Assembly: GCA_000507305.1 (NCBI GenBank)
Contig: DF239391.1
Span: 62,001-126,000 of the forward strand
DNA length: 64,000 nucleotides
Direction: 5' to 3'
DNA from: Breviolum minutum Mf 1.05b.01
Taxonomy: Eukaryota; Sar; Dinophyceae; Suessiales; Symbiodiniaceae
Made by a program: the position numbers and the translations under genes. Position 1 is the stretch's first letter, and every line of letters begins with the position of its first letter. This document shows positions 35,454 to 47,840 of this stretch, one piece after another. The notes under the pieces were generated by a model. The model was not told the DNA's origin, searched no databases, and saw only the letters and a program-made list of their open reading frames with translations.

Positions 35454-36945
35454 CATGCCTTTCAGCTCCACTATTTGGATGGCTTCAGATTTGCATTGCA
35501 GGATCTTTCGCATGCGATTGAACAATGGGCTACACTACTGAGTATCCCAAATCAAGAAAGTGCAAAAGCCAAGGTGCTGGTGTGCAATCGAAGAAAGCCT
35601 CCAAAATATTCTCACGCACCTCAATGCGGTATTGATGAAGTGCTCTGATTGGCTTTCAGTGAAAAGCATGTGGGATGATGTTTGCATCATAAGTCCTGAG
35701 TCGAGAATATTCGAGAATAGTTAATATGGCGGATGTATGTATAACTTGAAGTTTGCTCTGAGTTGCGTCTTCTTGTGGTAGTGCATCGGAGGTCGACAGC
35801 GAAGGAGTGCAGGTCATACTACCGCTAGCAAAACAACTCACCCAAAAGTCCACTTGGCCTGCCCAGAACAAGGCTCTCAAATGTCACGTTGATTGCGTTG
35901 TCTGCCAATGAGATCCCATGAAGTTCCTATTTGCAAAGAATATAATCAAATGTATTTTATATAATAAGTTAGAGTAACATGTAAATATAACATTTACATC
36001 ATAAGTTGAATCGTACATTATATCAAATGTATTTCCTACATTGTATTTATATCATACTAATTAAAATCAAGATCAAATATCTAGACGTAAATATATAAAA
36101 ATATATTAGCATACTTACATACACGTCATGTTTATTAACTAGAATAACTCAAAATAAGCATGTATGCAACCTTTGCATACAAACATGCATATATATATAT
36201 ATTTTTTATTTAATATACTAACTACATTACATTACATTACACTACATTACATGACATGACATGCATGAATGCCCGACCAATACCATCAAATACTTCCGTA
36301 CGAACACCATACCAATACCACACTGATTGCATAACAGTACCATACCAACCCCATACCATGCCATACAAATCCATGCTGCCAGACCAATCCATACCATACC
36401 ATACGAATACCAAACCAAGACCATATCAGTCCATACCATACCAACTACACATACCTTATATACTACTACCATACCAATACTTATGAATACCTTACCAATA
36501 CTTTACCAATACCATACAAAAATCCCATACCAACCCACACCATACCATACCCTACCAATACAATACCAACATATACCAACCCGATACAAATTTATACCAA
36601 TACCAATACTAACGAGCCTTCGATCTCATCCAGCCGAAGCTCCTCAGCCTGGAAGGTCAAGTGATGTGTAATTGAATTATGTCACTATTCCATGCAAAAG
36701 TGAAGCCTTTAGGACACCCATTCTCAGAACCAGCACAATCTACCTTGACCATCCTTAATCTGTTGGTCTTCGCCCAGTCCCGCACCTTGGATTCTGCCCA
36801 AGGGCTCATTGAAGGAGTCGACTTGGCGGTTTTCATCTGCAACAGCTGTGAAGAGGGATGATGATGAATTTCCATGTTGGGAAGGACTGTCCAGTACTGC
36901 AACATTTTTTGCCTCCATCTTGAAACTGCCGGATTGTTCCACCAA
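35454..36945 (-). CDS. Exons of an unidentified minus-strand gene
   Basis: Three supported exons. About 36945-36753 is open and includes an acceptor (CAGCTGTTGCAG) and a GT donor (GTCAAG/GTAGAT) enclosing DENRQVDSFNEPLGRIQGAG. 35926-35842 lies between TTTGCAAATAG and GG/GTGAGT and reads LHGISLADNAINVTFESLVL. About 35533-35456 reads FNRMRKILQCKSEAIQIVEL and then stops, so it may be the terminal exon. No domain recognised. Introns contain the ACCAT/ATTAC repeat field (36232-36605). Confidence 0.4.
36232..36605. repeat. ATTAC and degenerate ACCATACC repeat field
   Basis: 36232-36250 is ATTAC pentanucleotides, followed by ACATG units, then about 330 bases of irregular ACCATACC/AATACC units. The strand is almost free of G. 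The open frame across it (Y, P, T, I rich) is a by-product of the repeat. Confidence 0.8.
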
Positions 36946-37266
36946 TCAGCAAGTAGCTAGAACATGCTAGAATCAAAGATTTTGCGCGCCCAGCAAAATG
37001 CATACAATGCTACGTCTGGACACCACTGCGCTATGATGTTTGTCAGTTTCAGGTCAGCCACCCACTCCAGCCTGTGGGCACTTCGTTGTTTCTGGCCATG
37101 GACTTATAGGCACGTCCGAGGACAAGCGCACTAAGCTGGGTTGCAGTGGCTCCACCGGACACTCTGGTCGCCGTATTACCTCACCAACGGTTTCAAGCCA
37201 CCGCTGATCTCAACATTCCATCAAGTTGATCATGAACAACGACAACCCAAAAAAAAGCAAAAAAAA

Positions 37267-37400
37267 CAACAAGCACGACAACAACAGCAGCAGCAGCAGC
37301 AGCTTCTGCAACTTACTACTGCAACTACTGCAACTTCTGCTACTACTGCTACTCCTGCTACTACTGCTACTACAGCTACAACTGCTACAACTGCTGCTAC
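37267..37400. repeat. CAG run followed by ACTGCT/ACTACT repeats
   Basis: A CAACAGCAG stretch (about eight CAG/CAA triplets) grades into irregular CTACTGCTACT triplets. It could encode polyglutamine then Thr/Ala repeats on plus, or serine/cysteine repeats on minus, but flanking sequence gives no support for a gene. Confidence 0.75.
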
Positions 37401-37745
37401 TACTACATCTACATCTATAGTCTATATCTACATCAACATCTACATCATCATGGGCTTGCTCCCTGTTGTGCACATCTTCTGAACCCCTTTCCGCCAGCTG
37501 TGCCCATGTCTACGGTATCATCCCACATCCCTTCATCCCTTTTTCACTCCAGGAATTGAATCTATATACATCTGTCTATTGCACTCTCAGACTCGCACCT
37601 GAGCCCAAGTGAGCACCTTCGCAGCCTCCACCATACTGAAACCCAGCTCACGCAAGTCCTCACGCTGCAGAGCGGCCAAGTCGCAAGCAGTCTCCTCGTG
37701 GCGGAAGGCAAAGCCACTTGGTGTCATGTCAGAGGGTAGCTTTTG

Positions 37746-38174
37746 TCAGCTCTCACGAATACTGCCTAAGGTCTGATTGTTCCGTTTGCTGCGGGCCATT
37801 CCCCGAGGACCAACCTGCATGCTATTGCAGCCATGGCTCAACCATCTCAGACGAAAGCTTGTTGGTCGAGTGAGTGCCAGCAAGCCATTTGGGAGCCAAA
37901 TGTCGCAGAATCTCCTGCACTTGCTGAGACCATTTTGATCACACACATCACACTTGATAGGCTGTCTTGGATTTCTCTTCAACATCCAAACAGGGTAGCA
38001 TTTGGGGAAACTAACGTCTGCCTTGAAGACTCGAACACGAAAAGGCCTTGTCTCTGTCCCCTCTTTGGGCATGCCCGGGCTGGAAATCAGTGCTGAAGAC
38101 GAACCGCTAGATATTAGATTATGTGTTACTAAAAATGCCTGACAAGTGCTGACAAGTATGATAATACGTGACAT
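37746..38174. other. Ambiguous open region
   Basis: The minus strand is open for 142 codons with a cysteine cluster (CDVCDQNGLSKCRRFC), while the plus strand is open for 87 codons across its middle. Both look superficially coding; neither has a named domain. Confidence 0.2.
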
Positions 38175-38680
38175 GTGTGATAACTGCGATAACTAACATA
38201 CAGTAGTCACACTCGGGCATACAAAGCCTAGAAATGGAACACTTCGAGATTGGCTTCATCTATCATTAATTCTTTTGCCCAATTCAGGGTTGTGAGTTGG
38301 GTTCTAATCAGCAGTGTGATTTTGATGAATAGCGAGCACAAGTATATTCAAGCTTTGGATTCTCAGGGCTTGAATCAAGAGGAAGAGATGTTGTAGGAAA
38401 ATTTGCTGTGATCTGGCTGAACTAGAACAAGAGAGCTGAGGTCTGAAGTACGGTCCTCTGCAGAGGGAAGTTCCTCCTTTCAGCGGCATGACAGTCACAC
38501 AACCATAAAATCTTGAATAGTGTTGTATCAAATGTAGGAGTCTAAAAAATATATATCGACATCGGACTGGACCGTCAAAATCGTGACCAAGGGTAAGTGC
38601 CCCTCACATCTGACTGACATTCAACATCATCAAACTCTTCAAACCGAGCCACCGAAGGAAGCTTGTGTTCACTGGGGAGT

Positions 38681-38929
38681 TCACTTGGAACTTCCGTCCG
38701 CGGTGTGAGCATGCAACTGTACCAGGCCGTTGGCTTCGACTCTAAATTCATGGCGCCTTGAGGCCGCCCTCAGGGCGGCCACGAAGAGATAGAAATGGAG
38801 TTGACCGTTGCACTCCCCGGGACTCCGGGGCCGGTCTTTTGACATTAAGAAGTGTGAATTCAACCTTTGAGCCAAATCAAGAATGTCAAGATGAGGCAGA
38901 CTGATTTTTGAGAACGCACTCGGTCTCAT
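38681..38929 (-). CDS. Possible exon, unknown
   Basis: The minus strand reads LPHLDILDLAQRLNSHF and LHFYLFVAALRAASRRHEF over about 80 codons to a stop at 38681. Composition looks coding; I do not recognise it and did not find clear splice sites. Confidence 0.25.
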   Translation of the reverse strand: MRPSAFSKISLPHLDILDLAQRLNSHFLMSKDRPRSPGECNGQLHFYLFVAALRAASRRHEFRVEANGLVQLHAHTADGSSK

Positions 38930-39175
38930 TCCAGGAGTTTATATGATTTTATCATATCTTATCATTCCAATTTATGTCTGGAGGTCAGCCACTGGCGCAT
39001 GCTGATTAACCAATGCACATGACACAAATAATGCATGATGACACATAATATGTGATCGTAGCATTCCATTTGCATGCCTGCAGTCGTCCTCATGGCCGGA
39101 GCCGCTTGCTGCGCAAGTTGGACCTTGTGCAAACGACGAGAGGTACCCAACATACCCTGCCGCAACAACTTTCAC

Positions 39176-39253
39176 CTGAAGGCGGGCTAAGCCTCCAACT
39201 GCTTGAAATATCAATGCAGCACTAGTTGTCGCTTCTGCCACTGTCATCTTCAC
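39176..39253 (-). CDS. Well-bounded 78-bp exon, unknown protein
   Basis: Acceptor TTTGTCTCTGACAG and donor CAG/GTGAAA enclose exactly 26 codons in phase 0: VKMTVAEATTSAALIFQAVG then GLARLQ. The splice signals are among the clearest in the window. The peptide is not diagnostic. Confidence 0.5.
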
Positions 39254-39993
39254 CTGTCAGAGACAAAGAATAGTGGATAGTGAAAGTCACAACAAGAATC
39301 TTTCTATTCCAGCTACCTTCTTTGCCATTTGTAGTGACTTCACTGTGAATTCTTGGAGGCATTGGATTTCATCGGTTTGATGCCTGCGATGTCTCCCTTA
39401 CCAATGGTCTACCCCCACATGGACTGCAAATGCACACTTTGACACAAATGCACAAGTGCGCACACATACCACATACCTGAAGGAGCACCTGCTTCAATGT
39501 TTGGCAACATTTTGCAACACTATCATCCTCAAGAGGGCCTTTTCACCTGTTTGACAACCTGCAAATTCCAAAAAAATGACACTCGGAGAGGTTCTACTTT
39601 GATTGATTATTAAAATGTGGCTCATTCCCGCGCAACTTCACTCCATTATATACCCACAAATTTTCGGGAAGCCAAAATGCTTTCGTTTGCCATCAAATAC
39701 TGTAAAACTACCAGACTCTTAGATAAGATATGATCAGATCCGAGAAGTAGGATTCATCAAAGAGGTGTGGCAGTGCTGTTCTCCATCTAAGAGTCTAAAG
39801 TTCTCTTTATCTGTCTGGAAATTCTCCGTGGCTCACCTGCTGGCACGCCACAATGAGGACCTGGGCCAATCAGCACGGTCAATTGGTCCCGCATGGTGCG
39901 TTGCTTGAATGGTTTAGCAGGTTGGGGAAAGTGACCCAAAAACTTTACAGGCAGCGCTTGCACCTGCTTCAGAAACAGATTTTACTCCATCTC

Positions 39994-40854
39994 CTTCGAA
40001 ACTCTCGCCACACTGTACATGACCACAAGGAGTGGCACCTGGAAGCCAAAACCATCTGCAAAAACAGTCTCGTGCTTCGAAATTACCTTTCTTACAGGCA
40101 CAAAGGCAGCGTCCCTGAAGGACAGCATTAAAAGCAGGAATATGGTCATATTCATATTGCCTCCTGAAGGGACATAGAAGCATAAATCACCGCGTTACGA
40201 CGGAGTCACGATGGCTAACCTGAGCAGAATCACAAGCTGGTTGCAATGCAAACGGACAGAGGCTGGATTTACACGGGCATAACGGCACAACGGTACAACC
40301 AGAATTTGGGCCCACTCACCCCGTCTTCATCCGTTTCTCTCCAGGAACAAAAGAAGTCAAGCCACACCACCTCATCCCAACAACTCATGGTTGGTCCATT
40401 TTGATATAAATTCTCAATGTAAAGATGTACAATAGAATATAGTCCTACTAGGTATCATACCATGGTTGGGGCTTTGCACGGTCCAATGTCCAACCCGTGC
40501 TCCACCCAGACTCCACCCAGAACCGCCGCCCCATACCTATTCGTGGACTTTGGCACAACTGCATCAAATGGCACCTGTAAACTTGAGGTATCCAAGATCT
40601 ATACCAATCTGGGTCAAAACTAACTTTGTCTTTTCCCCTTGCGAACAAGCTTCTTATGCATATCATTGTTGGAGATGGCAATCACTCCAGTCTCGTGGTT
40701 GCAAGCCAGGTATGAAAAAGTGTTCCCAAAAGCCTGGCAGAAGTCTTTCGAAGGAACTCCAGTAGCAAAAGCGCAACCATCCAATAGTGACAGTGACTTC
40801 CGCAACCCTCACCTTGAAGAGACCTTCCATTGCGCTAGCAACAAAGGAGCCGTC
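39994..40854 (-). CDS. Exons of an unidentified membrane protein
   Basis: 40854-40813 is a 42-bp micro-exon (acceptor TGTCCAG, donor AAG/GTGAGG) reading DGSFVASAMEGLFK. 40055-39994 (acceptor TTTTTGCAG, donor AAG/GAGATG of the GA class) reads GFGFQVPLLVVMYSVARVSK, a likely membrane helix. An intermediate open stretch at about 40640-40730 follows a CTTCTGCCAG acceptor. The gene may be a transporter or channel; I cannot say which. Confidence 0.4.
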
Positions 40855-40980
40855 CTGGACACGAAATCCAATCACACAGATAAGCCAAGTGCAATACCTG
40901 TAGACAGGAGAAATAGGAATTCCGAATGGCCGATACCCGCAGATGTCTAAAAGCTCTTGATAGAGCAGGTGAAATATGGA

Positions 40981-41037
40981 AAACATGATAAAACATGATA
41001 AAACATGATAAAACATGATAAAACATGATAAAACATG
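40981..41037. repeat. 10-bp tandem repeat AAACATGATA, five perfect units
   Basis: Five exact copies followed by a partial AAACATG. It lies about 130 bases upstream of the 42-bp micro-exon, in a likely intron. Confidence 0.95.
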
Positions 41038-41428
41038 CTCACAAATGTTCCTAACGGCTTGAAGGACTGGTCCGCGCAATCCGTATTGTTCTGTCATTTT
41101 CGTCCACGGCCCCAAGCCGTGCTGCAAGCTTCAGATCAAAGTCATCTCTGTCATGGGGCTATACTACCACGAGTCCACAAGTTATGTATCGATTTTCGAT
41201 GAAAAAGAAAATGATGTTTGCAGATGAGTGCATGAGCATTTGCGAAATTTTGTGGTGCAACCTGTCAACAAGAGCTGCGAGTTTGGATGTCGCCACACAG
41301 AACCAAAGGAATACACTCAATCGATCTTCCGCATGATTTGTCTGTCTGTTTTTTGTGAGTTTCATATGCATTCATCTACAATAAAAATCAGTAAAACGAC
41401 ATTCAAAGGCCGGATTCAATTCTAGGAG

Positions 41429-43517
41429 CTAGGAGATTGAGCTGCAGTTGTCGTTAGTTAGCTCTGCAGTCTCTCCAATGTCCTGGCGGAAGACCGCCAC
41501 TCGCTCATTCTGCGTGTCCATCACGAGCAAGTTGCCTGCCAGCGACGCCACCATTCTCAGAAACTTATTGGCAAGCTAGAGATGATCCAAAAGTACCCCA
41601 ATGCCTGAGAAACATACTGTTCCTGGAAACTATGCGTCAGTGAGTGTGCCCAGATGGACGGTTTGCACTTTTTAGGAGATGGCGTTACTTTGGTGGCTTT
41701 AGGGTTCTCACTTTAGCTTTGACATGAAACGCAGCCAACATTACGACACTAAAGAGACATGGTGAGAGGGGGCATCCTTGTCTGAGTTTCTGCGCTTTGA
41801 AGGAGTAAGGCAGGAGTGCGGATTTTCGCCCCTAACAACTCTAAAGTTCTGCCCTGTTTCCCCCATTTTGCCTGCAGCATCCACAGCAACATCATTCGGA
41901 CTCTTTAATTGCATGTACGGCTTGGGCTCCTTCTCTGGCAAGTGTCCCACGCATTTCATGGTCTCAATGTCCACAATCACAACACGATCCTCGGCAGCAT
42001 GCAGCGAAGGCAAAAGGACGCGGCGACTTTTCATCATTTTCATCCAGGTTGTGCCGAAAGTCTGCTCCCCGATCTGCGATGGCTAACAGCTGGTCTTCGA
42101 TAGTGCATAAGCCCTGTGGGCTTTGCAAATCCCAGTTTGAACCTCGGCCCCAGCACCGTCTGTGCAGGAAACTCTGGTTAAGTTGTAGACCCATGCCGCC
42201 ACTTCCAACCCTTCAATGGCAAAAGAGCAATAGAAATATTGTCAAAAGTGATTCAAAACTATCCAACAGGGTGGATCTTGGAGATACCAGAAAGGATCTA
42301 TGCTCTGATGCGACTGGCAGCATCTGTTTGAAACATCTGACCCCCCCTCCCCCAGAGAAAAGCTGCTAATATCTCGCACCAATGCACCTCCTTTTCGGTG
42401 ATCTAGTCGTTCACCATCACCTTGCTATGCACAGATGGGAGATCCTCTGGTGTTCATTCCAGATGATCCCGAATGGACAGGATCGCAGGGCCGAAGAGTC
42501 CGGAAGTTTACCAAATTCTTTTCTGCAGGGTTTCAAGAAACGTCAAGTGCGCTAGAACAAAGAAAGTTGAACTTCATGCACCCACCGCTTCGTCCTCACT
42601 TTGACTATGGACTGACGTGATCCTTCATGGATCCGAAGACCAGAGACAAAAGTATGATCGAAAATGATCTAATTTGCCAGTCAAAGCCCAGTCACTAAGA
42701 CGGAAGGTGCTCAGGTAGCCGTCACTGCTGGTTACAAAAACCTGGAGGGCAAGTGACGAAACTTGGTGAGGAAACAGGCAGGTCACACCACAACTCCAAT
42801 GTTCAAATCCAGTTGGGTGTTTCTTCCTTTGGTTCCGCTCTTGTCTCTCTACACTCTACTGTACTTGTCTAATCCCTGCCGAGGTGCATTATCACCGCTG
42901 ACAGCCACACCTTGAGGTGAACACGGTATCCTCAGTTGAAGCAGAATGCCACGTCGCACATCTGAAAAAATACTGCGTGGGTTGCCCGAACCTCAACTTC
43001 AGTGAGAAGGACAGCGGTGCAGGACTTGTTGCGTCGACCGCATCAGCCATACCTTCAAGAAACACCAGCTCCCTATATGGGAAACAGCGACTCTCCATGG
43101 TCCCTGTTGCGCAAAAACTGAGACTCTGTACTTCCTATTTGCACTTGCAGACTCTTATTCTTCAAGTATTATATAATGATATATAATGTTCCTATGCAGT
43201 CATGTTTGATACGGTTTGATTTTTCTTGTTCCAAGAAAAACAAAAATTGATCAAGATTGTGGCTTAGATTCGTTCCTCCTCTGCGGGTCCCATCACTATC
43301 ACGCCATTCCCACGGCAGGCAGCCACCAAGCAGTCTCCTCGCATGAGAGTTTGTGGAAGGAAGAAAGGAGAGCACAGAAGGAAGCACCTCCGAAATGTTG
43401 AGCCTAAAGATCCCTCTGCCGATATTCCCCTCCCTTTCCTGCCATGCAAATCTGCCCAGGCTGGCCGCCGGCATGGATTCTCTGCGTATGAACCAGCTTC
43501 AAGTTTGAGTCATAAAC
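41429..43517 (-). CDS. NHL-repeat (beta-propeller) protein, multi-exon, C-terminal part
   Basis: Exons: 43517-43439 (VYDSNLKLVHTQRI, GGQPGQICMAG, GA donor); 43337 to about 43280 (DCLVAACRGNGVIVMGPAEE), joined in phase; 42142-42066 (SNWDLQSPQGLCTIEDQLLA then IADRG, GC donor); 41989-41872 (DRVVIVDIETMKCVGHLPEK, then SPNDVAVDAAG, GC donor); 41535-41429 (NLLVMDTQNERVAVFRQD, stop TAG). The pattern P-x-G/D-(L/V)-(C/A)-hydrophobic followed by L-x-(V/I)-x-D-x-x-N/D-x-R-V repeats as in NHL blades, which form propellers used for protein, RNA or ligand binding. In-phase joins at 41872/41535 and 42066/41989 recreate intact blades. Exons between 42142 and 43280, and upstream of 43517, are unresolved, so the number of blades and any N-terminal domain are unknown. 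Confidence 0.75.
42435..42620 (+). CDS. Possible plus-strand short frame
   Basis: An ATG-started frame of 61 codons (GDPLVFIPDDPEWTGSQG). It looks coding by composition but lies inside the NHL gene span on the opposite strand, so it is probably intronic and spurious. Confidence 0.12.
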   Translation: MGDPLVFIPDDPEWTGSQGRRVRKFTKFFSAGFQETSSALEQRKLNFMHPPLRPHFDYGLT

Positions 43518-43673
43518 CTTCAGAGCACTCCCAAGCTTCCAGACAATGAAACTGAAGCCAATCACGAGATGAACAGAAATGATCAATGTTTGTTGCGGCT
43601 GTCCCAAGGGTTTCTACTTCATGTGTCATGTTTTGAAAGTTTCTGAGGCAGCAAGGATCCCAAAGGTCCAAAT

Positions 43674-44880
43674 TCATTTTAGGTTGAAATGCACAAAAAT
43701 TTCAGAAAGTTGAAAAAGTTGAGAAAAGGGACAGTCGAAATGCAGAGTAAAAATGAAAGAGTTGTTAATGTTGCAACAAAGAAAACAATTGGTCTGAAAG
43801 TTTAGATGGTCAGTGCACATGCTCCAGCTGGACGATATCGCTGCTAGGAAGCTGCACCAAATGGATTTTTGGGATTCGAAGGGTAACCCCAACCGCTCCA
43901 CCTGCTCCCAGACCGTCCCAACCTTCCCAAGTAGTGTGCCACTAGCAGACTGCCTTGATGAAACGTGAGTCCATTGGGATATGAGGATTTTGACCTCACC
44001 AGCGCAAGCTGAGATACTCACGTTGAATCCGTTTTGCACTCCAGCTATCGAAATTGACACAATCGACGAAATCCTGCTAGTCTATACTGCACTTTGGCAT
44101 AAAACTTGCCTGAAGAGATGCCCGCGGCCAAAAAACAAACATGCAACTCCAAAGGTTTGTCAGGTGTAGTTACCTGGTAGAATCTATCTTGCTTCCCTTT
44201 GGTCCCAGCTGAGCGTCTTTATTTCTTGCAAATCGTATATTCGAGAATAGTCTCTCGAGCGCTCCTGCGTTTGCGAAAACGGGCTTTGGGGGATGACGCT
44301 GAACCTTGGTTTCTCTAAAACCTACTGAATGCAGCAGAATGGTGGAGCGAGATCCTTCCATACTGTCTATACTGTCTAAAATTCCATGGGTCCGTCTGAA
44401 GCGCAGTGCACATTGCGTATCATGGATTCTGGATCCTACTTTACATATTGCCCCGTCAGACCAGTTTCCTTCAGTTCATGAACCCGATGGCTATCTATAC
44501 AGCATGCATCGAGTCCTTCATCAAGATGAGAGTGGATAGATCTTTGACCCCAAGTTCTTTCAATTTGGCATGCCGATCCATCAAAGACACGCTGTTGTGA
44601 ATGAGGCGATAGGCACATCTTAGCCATGTGGATGCAGCTGGAGGCGACAGGACGGCACCAACACCAATGTAAAATTCCAAAACAATCCACTTTCACAAAA
44701 CTGACTACGAAAGAAATCAAAATACAGAAGAACAACCGGCAAAGTGGCAAAGTTCCCTTTCCACCAAAGCACCGTTCGACGTCAATGGTGACCGATTTCT
44801 CAATCGCATCCCGCAGGACCTGCACCGTTGCGTCCTCGACACGCTCAGTAAAGGCAAGCAGTGAACACTAGAGCAACAAG
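43674..44880 (-). other. Possible exons of unidentified minus-strand genes
   Basis: Open minus-strand blocks include ISIAGVQNGFN ending at a GTGAGT donor (about 44027), a stretch near 43900 (LRIPKIHLVQLPSSDIVQLE), and RVEDATVQVLRDAIEKS ending at a GT donor (about 44800). They may be upstream exons of the NHL gene or belong to the gene starting at 45132. None is diagnostic. Confidence 0.25.
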
Positions 44881-45065
44881 CGCGCTCAACAATCTCAACA
44901 TAAAGGGATACACTGTATCATAAATCATAAAGGATTTGGAAACAGGCAGTGGGCACTCGCCGTGATTTCTTCTCAAAGACAGGATCTGATCAAAGATCAT
45001 CGGCGGATTTTGGTCTAGCTTTAATTGAAACTGAAATTAATCCAGTCAATTTCAGTAGCTCTGGG

Positions 45066-45132
45066 CTGCGTCCTGTGGGACCTCGAAAGTCTCCTCCTCG
45101 CCACTTATTCGCTGCAGGGAGATGCGCATCAT
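45066..45132 (-). CDS. Start of a protein with a ubiquitin-like N-terminus (tentative)
   Basis: ATG at 45132 begins MMRISLQRISGEEETFEVPQ, then DA, and reaches a GC donor (GAC/GCAGCC). A strand of the form M-x-(V/I)-S-L-x-x-(L/I)-S-G-E-E followed by a second strand is how many dinoflagellate proteins with an N-terminal ubiquitin-like fold begin; this is from memory and rests on one short exon. Following exons should lie at lower coordinates and were not resolved. Confidence 0.35.
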
Positions 45133-45244
45133 GGGAACCTGATCCAGCATCCAACACATTTGACTGGCCAAATGTGATGCTATGTCAGGGTTTTGCCCGA
45201 AATTTATACTTTATCCACCTGCAAAAAGGGAAAAATCGAATCAG

Positions 45245-45400
45245 ATTGTTCTGATCACACTCCAAAGGCTTCATGTCGTGACCAATCCGCCATGCCTTAG
45301 GGTCGTCCTCCATTGGCAAATGGCCAGTTGCCACTTCCATCGCCAACTCCACAGGCAAGGTGTCCATAAAAGCGGCCTTGTAACCGCTGATATCCATGAG
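45245..45400 (-). CDS. Probable exon, unknown
   Basis: The minus strand reads GYKAAFMDTLPVELAMEVAT and HLPMEDDPKAWRIGHDMKPL in one frame between an AG (ATATCAG) and a GA or GT donor near 45250. It looks coding; no family recognised. It lies upstream of the ubiquitin-like start, so it would end the preceding gene of the cluster. Confidence 0.4.
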
Positions 45401-46402
45401 TTCTTGAGGCTTGGGCCAAAGCTAGGAGATAGACCAGGTGGCCACAAAAATGAAGCAATTTCTTTGCCCGTTAAAATGGCATAGCGGGATAGCCCATGAC
45501 CAAAACTTGGAAAGTCGCGTCGGCGTCAGCCATGCAAATGCTGTCTCCAATAAGCACGACTACGCACTTGAGACAGAACTCCCTAGGTTTCTGACTAGAC
45601 AGCTCCCCCCCCTCCAGATTCTAGATTCTAGATGTTTTGAACACTGCAGCTCAAGAGGATGCAAGGTTCAAAGGGCTGAGTCGCCCAAACCCCACGGTCA
45701 CGATCATCTCTTGCTGATTGCAAGCTTTCACGGGAGCGCTCTACTGCCTCAAGCTGACGAAAGGTGGAAAAGAACCAAGACCTGACTCAGCTGCTTTTTA
45801 GATTGCAACCCTATGTCCCCACACTTATCACCCCAAGTACAGTCGCAATGCTACGTGATCCCTGAGCCTACTCACTGGAAGGTTGCCCCTCTCTGCTTGC
45901 TGCTCGGCTTGCTGCGCCAGCTGTTGTGACTTGGAGACCCTAGTGGCCTGGCATCTGGGCATCTCACATCTCACTCGCACAGACTCCAAAGCTGAGGGGC
46001 ACATAATATGCCATGATGCTTCGTCTCCCATCGCCCACCTGCCTCCTCGTGTTTTTTGGCCAGGGCTTGCAACGGATCACATGCGGCCAGGACCTGTCGG
46101 AGAGCACAGGCAACTATCACCGGCCAATAGACTAGGCTACTTGTTCGCCAAATCCTATATGCGCTACGGCCCATCTTGCCTTGATCACTGCACTCTTGGT
46201 AGTGCCAATAGCTGACTCAGCTTGCGCCTATCAATGCTCAGCTTTATGAAGGTAATGCAACAAGATCAATAAGACATGACAGTTTTGAGAATGCACTTAC
46301 ACTTCGGTGAGACTGCGGAAATCATAAAACCCAGAAGAACATTTGCTGAAAATTCCAAAAAATTCTGAACAGGGAATCGCATTTGCCTCTAGCTCTAGAC
46401 AT

Positions 46403-47569
46403 CTATTGTCTCTTTCTGAATATCTTGGCATGGGTCAATATGGTCAATTTCAACGAATTATGATAAAAAAATGACGGAAGCACGTGGTCGTTTTGTTGCC
46501 GGGGCACCAAGATCTGATCTCCAATGGAGGCAGCTTCGTTGAAGAGCTCATTCGAAAGTTGCTGCATCCTAGCAACACAAATCCAGATCGAATGCTGGAC
46601 CTTCCGAGCATATAATCTTGCTCGTTCTTTTTCCTTGTTTAGAGACCCGGAGCACACTGCCAAACATACCAGGACTGCCATACTTGCTGCTGCTGAACCT
46701 GCAGCATAAGTCCAGTACAACTCAGAAAAAATCATATCCGGAAATGACCCCTGACTCGATCTGTAGGAACTCTGAGAAGCGCCTCTAATGACCCCTCCGC
46801 TGTGGCCATCCTTGACTTTTGCTGATAGTCCTGCACTTTATGCGAGGCAATCTGCATTGGCAAAGAGCGAGCGAGAGACACTGGAGTGCTCCGAAATCAT
46901 CGGGACCTTAGGATCTCTCGAGTCCATCAATTTGGATTCATTTTGGGCATTACAAAGCGCCAGGACCATGATTAGGCCGGCTATATGTAGGGGCACATTC
47001 TACTCATAACTTCACTAGACATGCTAGACTTGAGTGTGGAACAAACCATTTTGATCCATGTTGATCCAAGCGCTGACATTTACCATGGATGGTTACTAAC
47101 CCTGCTCCTGTGACTGCGTAGCTTTCTCCAAGACCAGCTCTGCCTAGCAAGGAAAGCGCAAACCCGGCCCCATGAGGAGAAACTGCAAGGGCAGGCTGCA
47201 ATGGCTGCAACGGTTGCAACTTGCACAGCACGGGCTCTTTTTGGGACGCTAGCAGTCTTTCTTCCACTCACTTGCTTTTGTCTTTCTTTTCCTTCTTCTC
47301 TTTCTTTTCCTGAGGGCCCAATGCATCGAGTCTAGACTCTTCTTCTGCTTGGGGCAAAAACAACCAAAACAACAAACCATGATCACAAACCAGGCAAGTA
47401 AGAACAAGTAAGAATGCAGATGTTGACCAACGGGTAGTACGAAAAAGAATCCATACAAAGGCAGAGCTTTCATCGTCCCCTCTGGTATGCAAATCTCCAA
47501 TCCAACATCAAAGTGTGTCAAGTACCTGCTGTCAATGCCCCTGTTTAGTTGCAGAAACAGAACACACAC
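46403..47569 (-). CDS. Exons of an unidentified membrane protein
   Basis: About 47340-47272 (acceptor CCCCAAGCAG, donor AA/GTGAGT) reads EESRLDALGPQEKKEKKEKK, a charged lysine-rich linker. About 46965-46818 reads AGLIMVLAL, then NESKLMDSRDPKVPMISEHS. About 46706-46609 (acceptor TATGCTGCAG, donor AAG/GTCCAG) reads SAAASMAVLVCLAVCSG, a membrane helix, then LNKEKERARLYARK. The exons share strand and spacing but their joins were not proven, so more than one gene is possible. A second hydrophobic stretch (LFLLAWFVIMVCCFGCF) upstream of 47340 is probably intronic because it contains the acceptor. Confidence 0.35.
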
Positions 47570-47705
47570 TGAATGTTAAGGACAGGAGGAGTAAACCGAG
47601 CTGACATCAGACATCACTCACATTTCTCACACCTACAAACAAAGGAAAGCAAACAAGCATATATGGTGACACTACATACATCGTTATACATCCAGAGAAT
47701 CACTT

Positions 47706-47840
47706 TCAACAAGTCGTTGCTGAGAAAATCTCATCTCCAACTATGAGTTCCATCCAAGGATCCTTTCTATTGTCGACCTCCTTCTCTTGGTTGTTTGTTG
47801 CTTTTGTCTCACTAGCCCTTGGCTCATCACACCACGCTTT
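47706..47840 (-). CDS. Probable terminal exon, unknown
   Basis: Acceptor ATAATTTTGCAG is followed by about 44 codons (KAWCDEPRASETKATNNQEK then DPWMELIVGDEIFSATTC) and a TGA stop at 47706. Hydrophilic and acidic. No family recognised. Confidence 0.4.
   Translation of the reverse strand, partial: KAWCDEPRASETKATNNQEKEVDNRKDPWMELIVGDEIFSATTC

Noticed and set aside
37141..37482. Plus-strand frame with polyglutamine and Thr/Ala repeats.
   Set aside because: Repeat-driven; no flanking coding signal or splice support.
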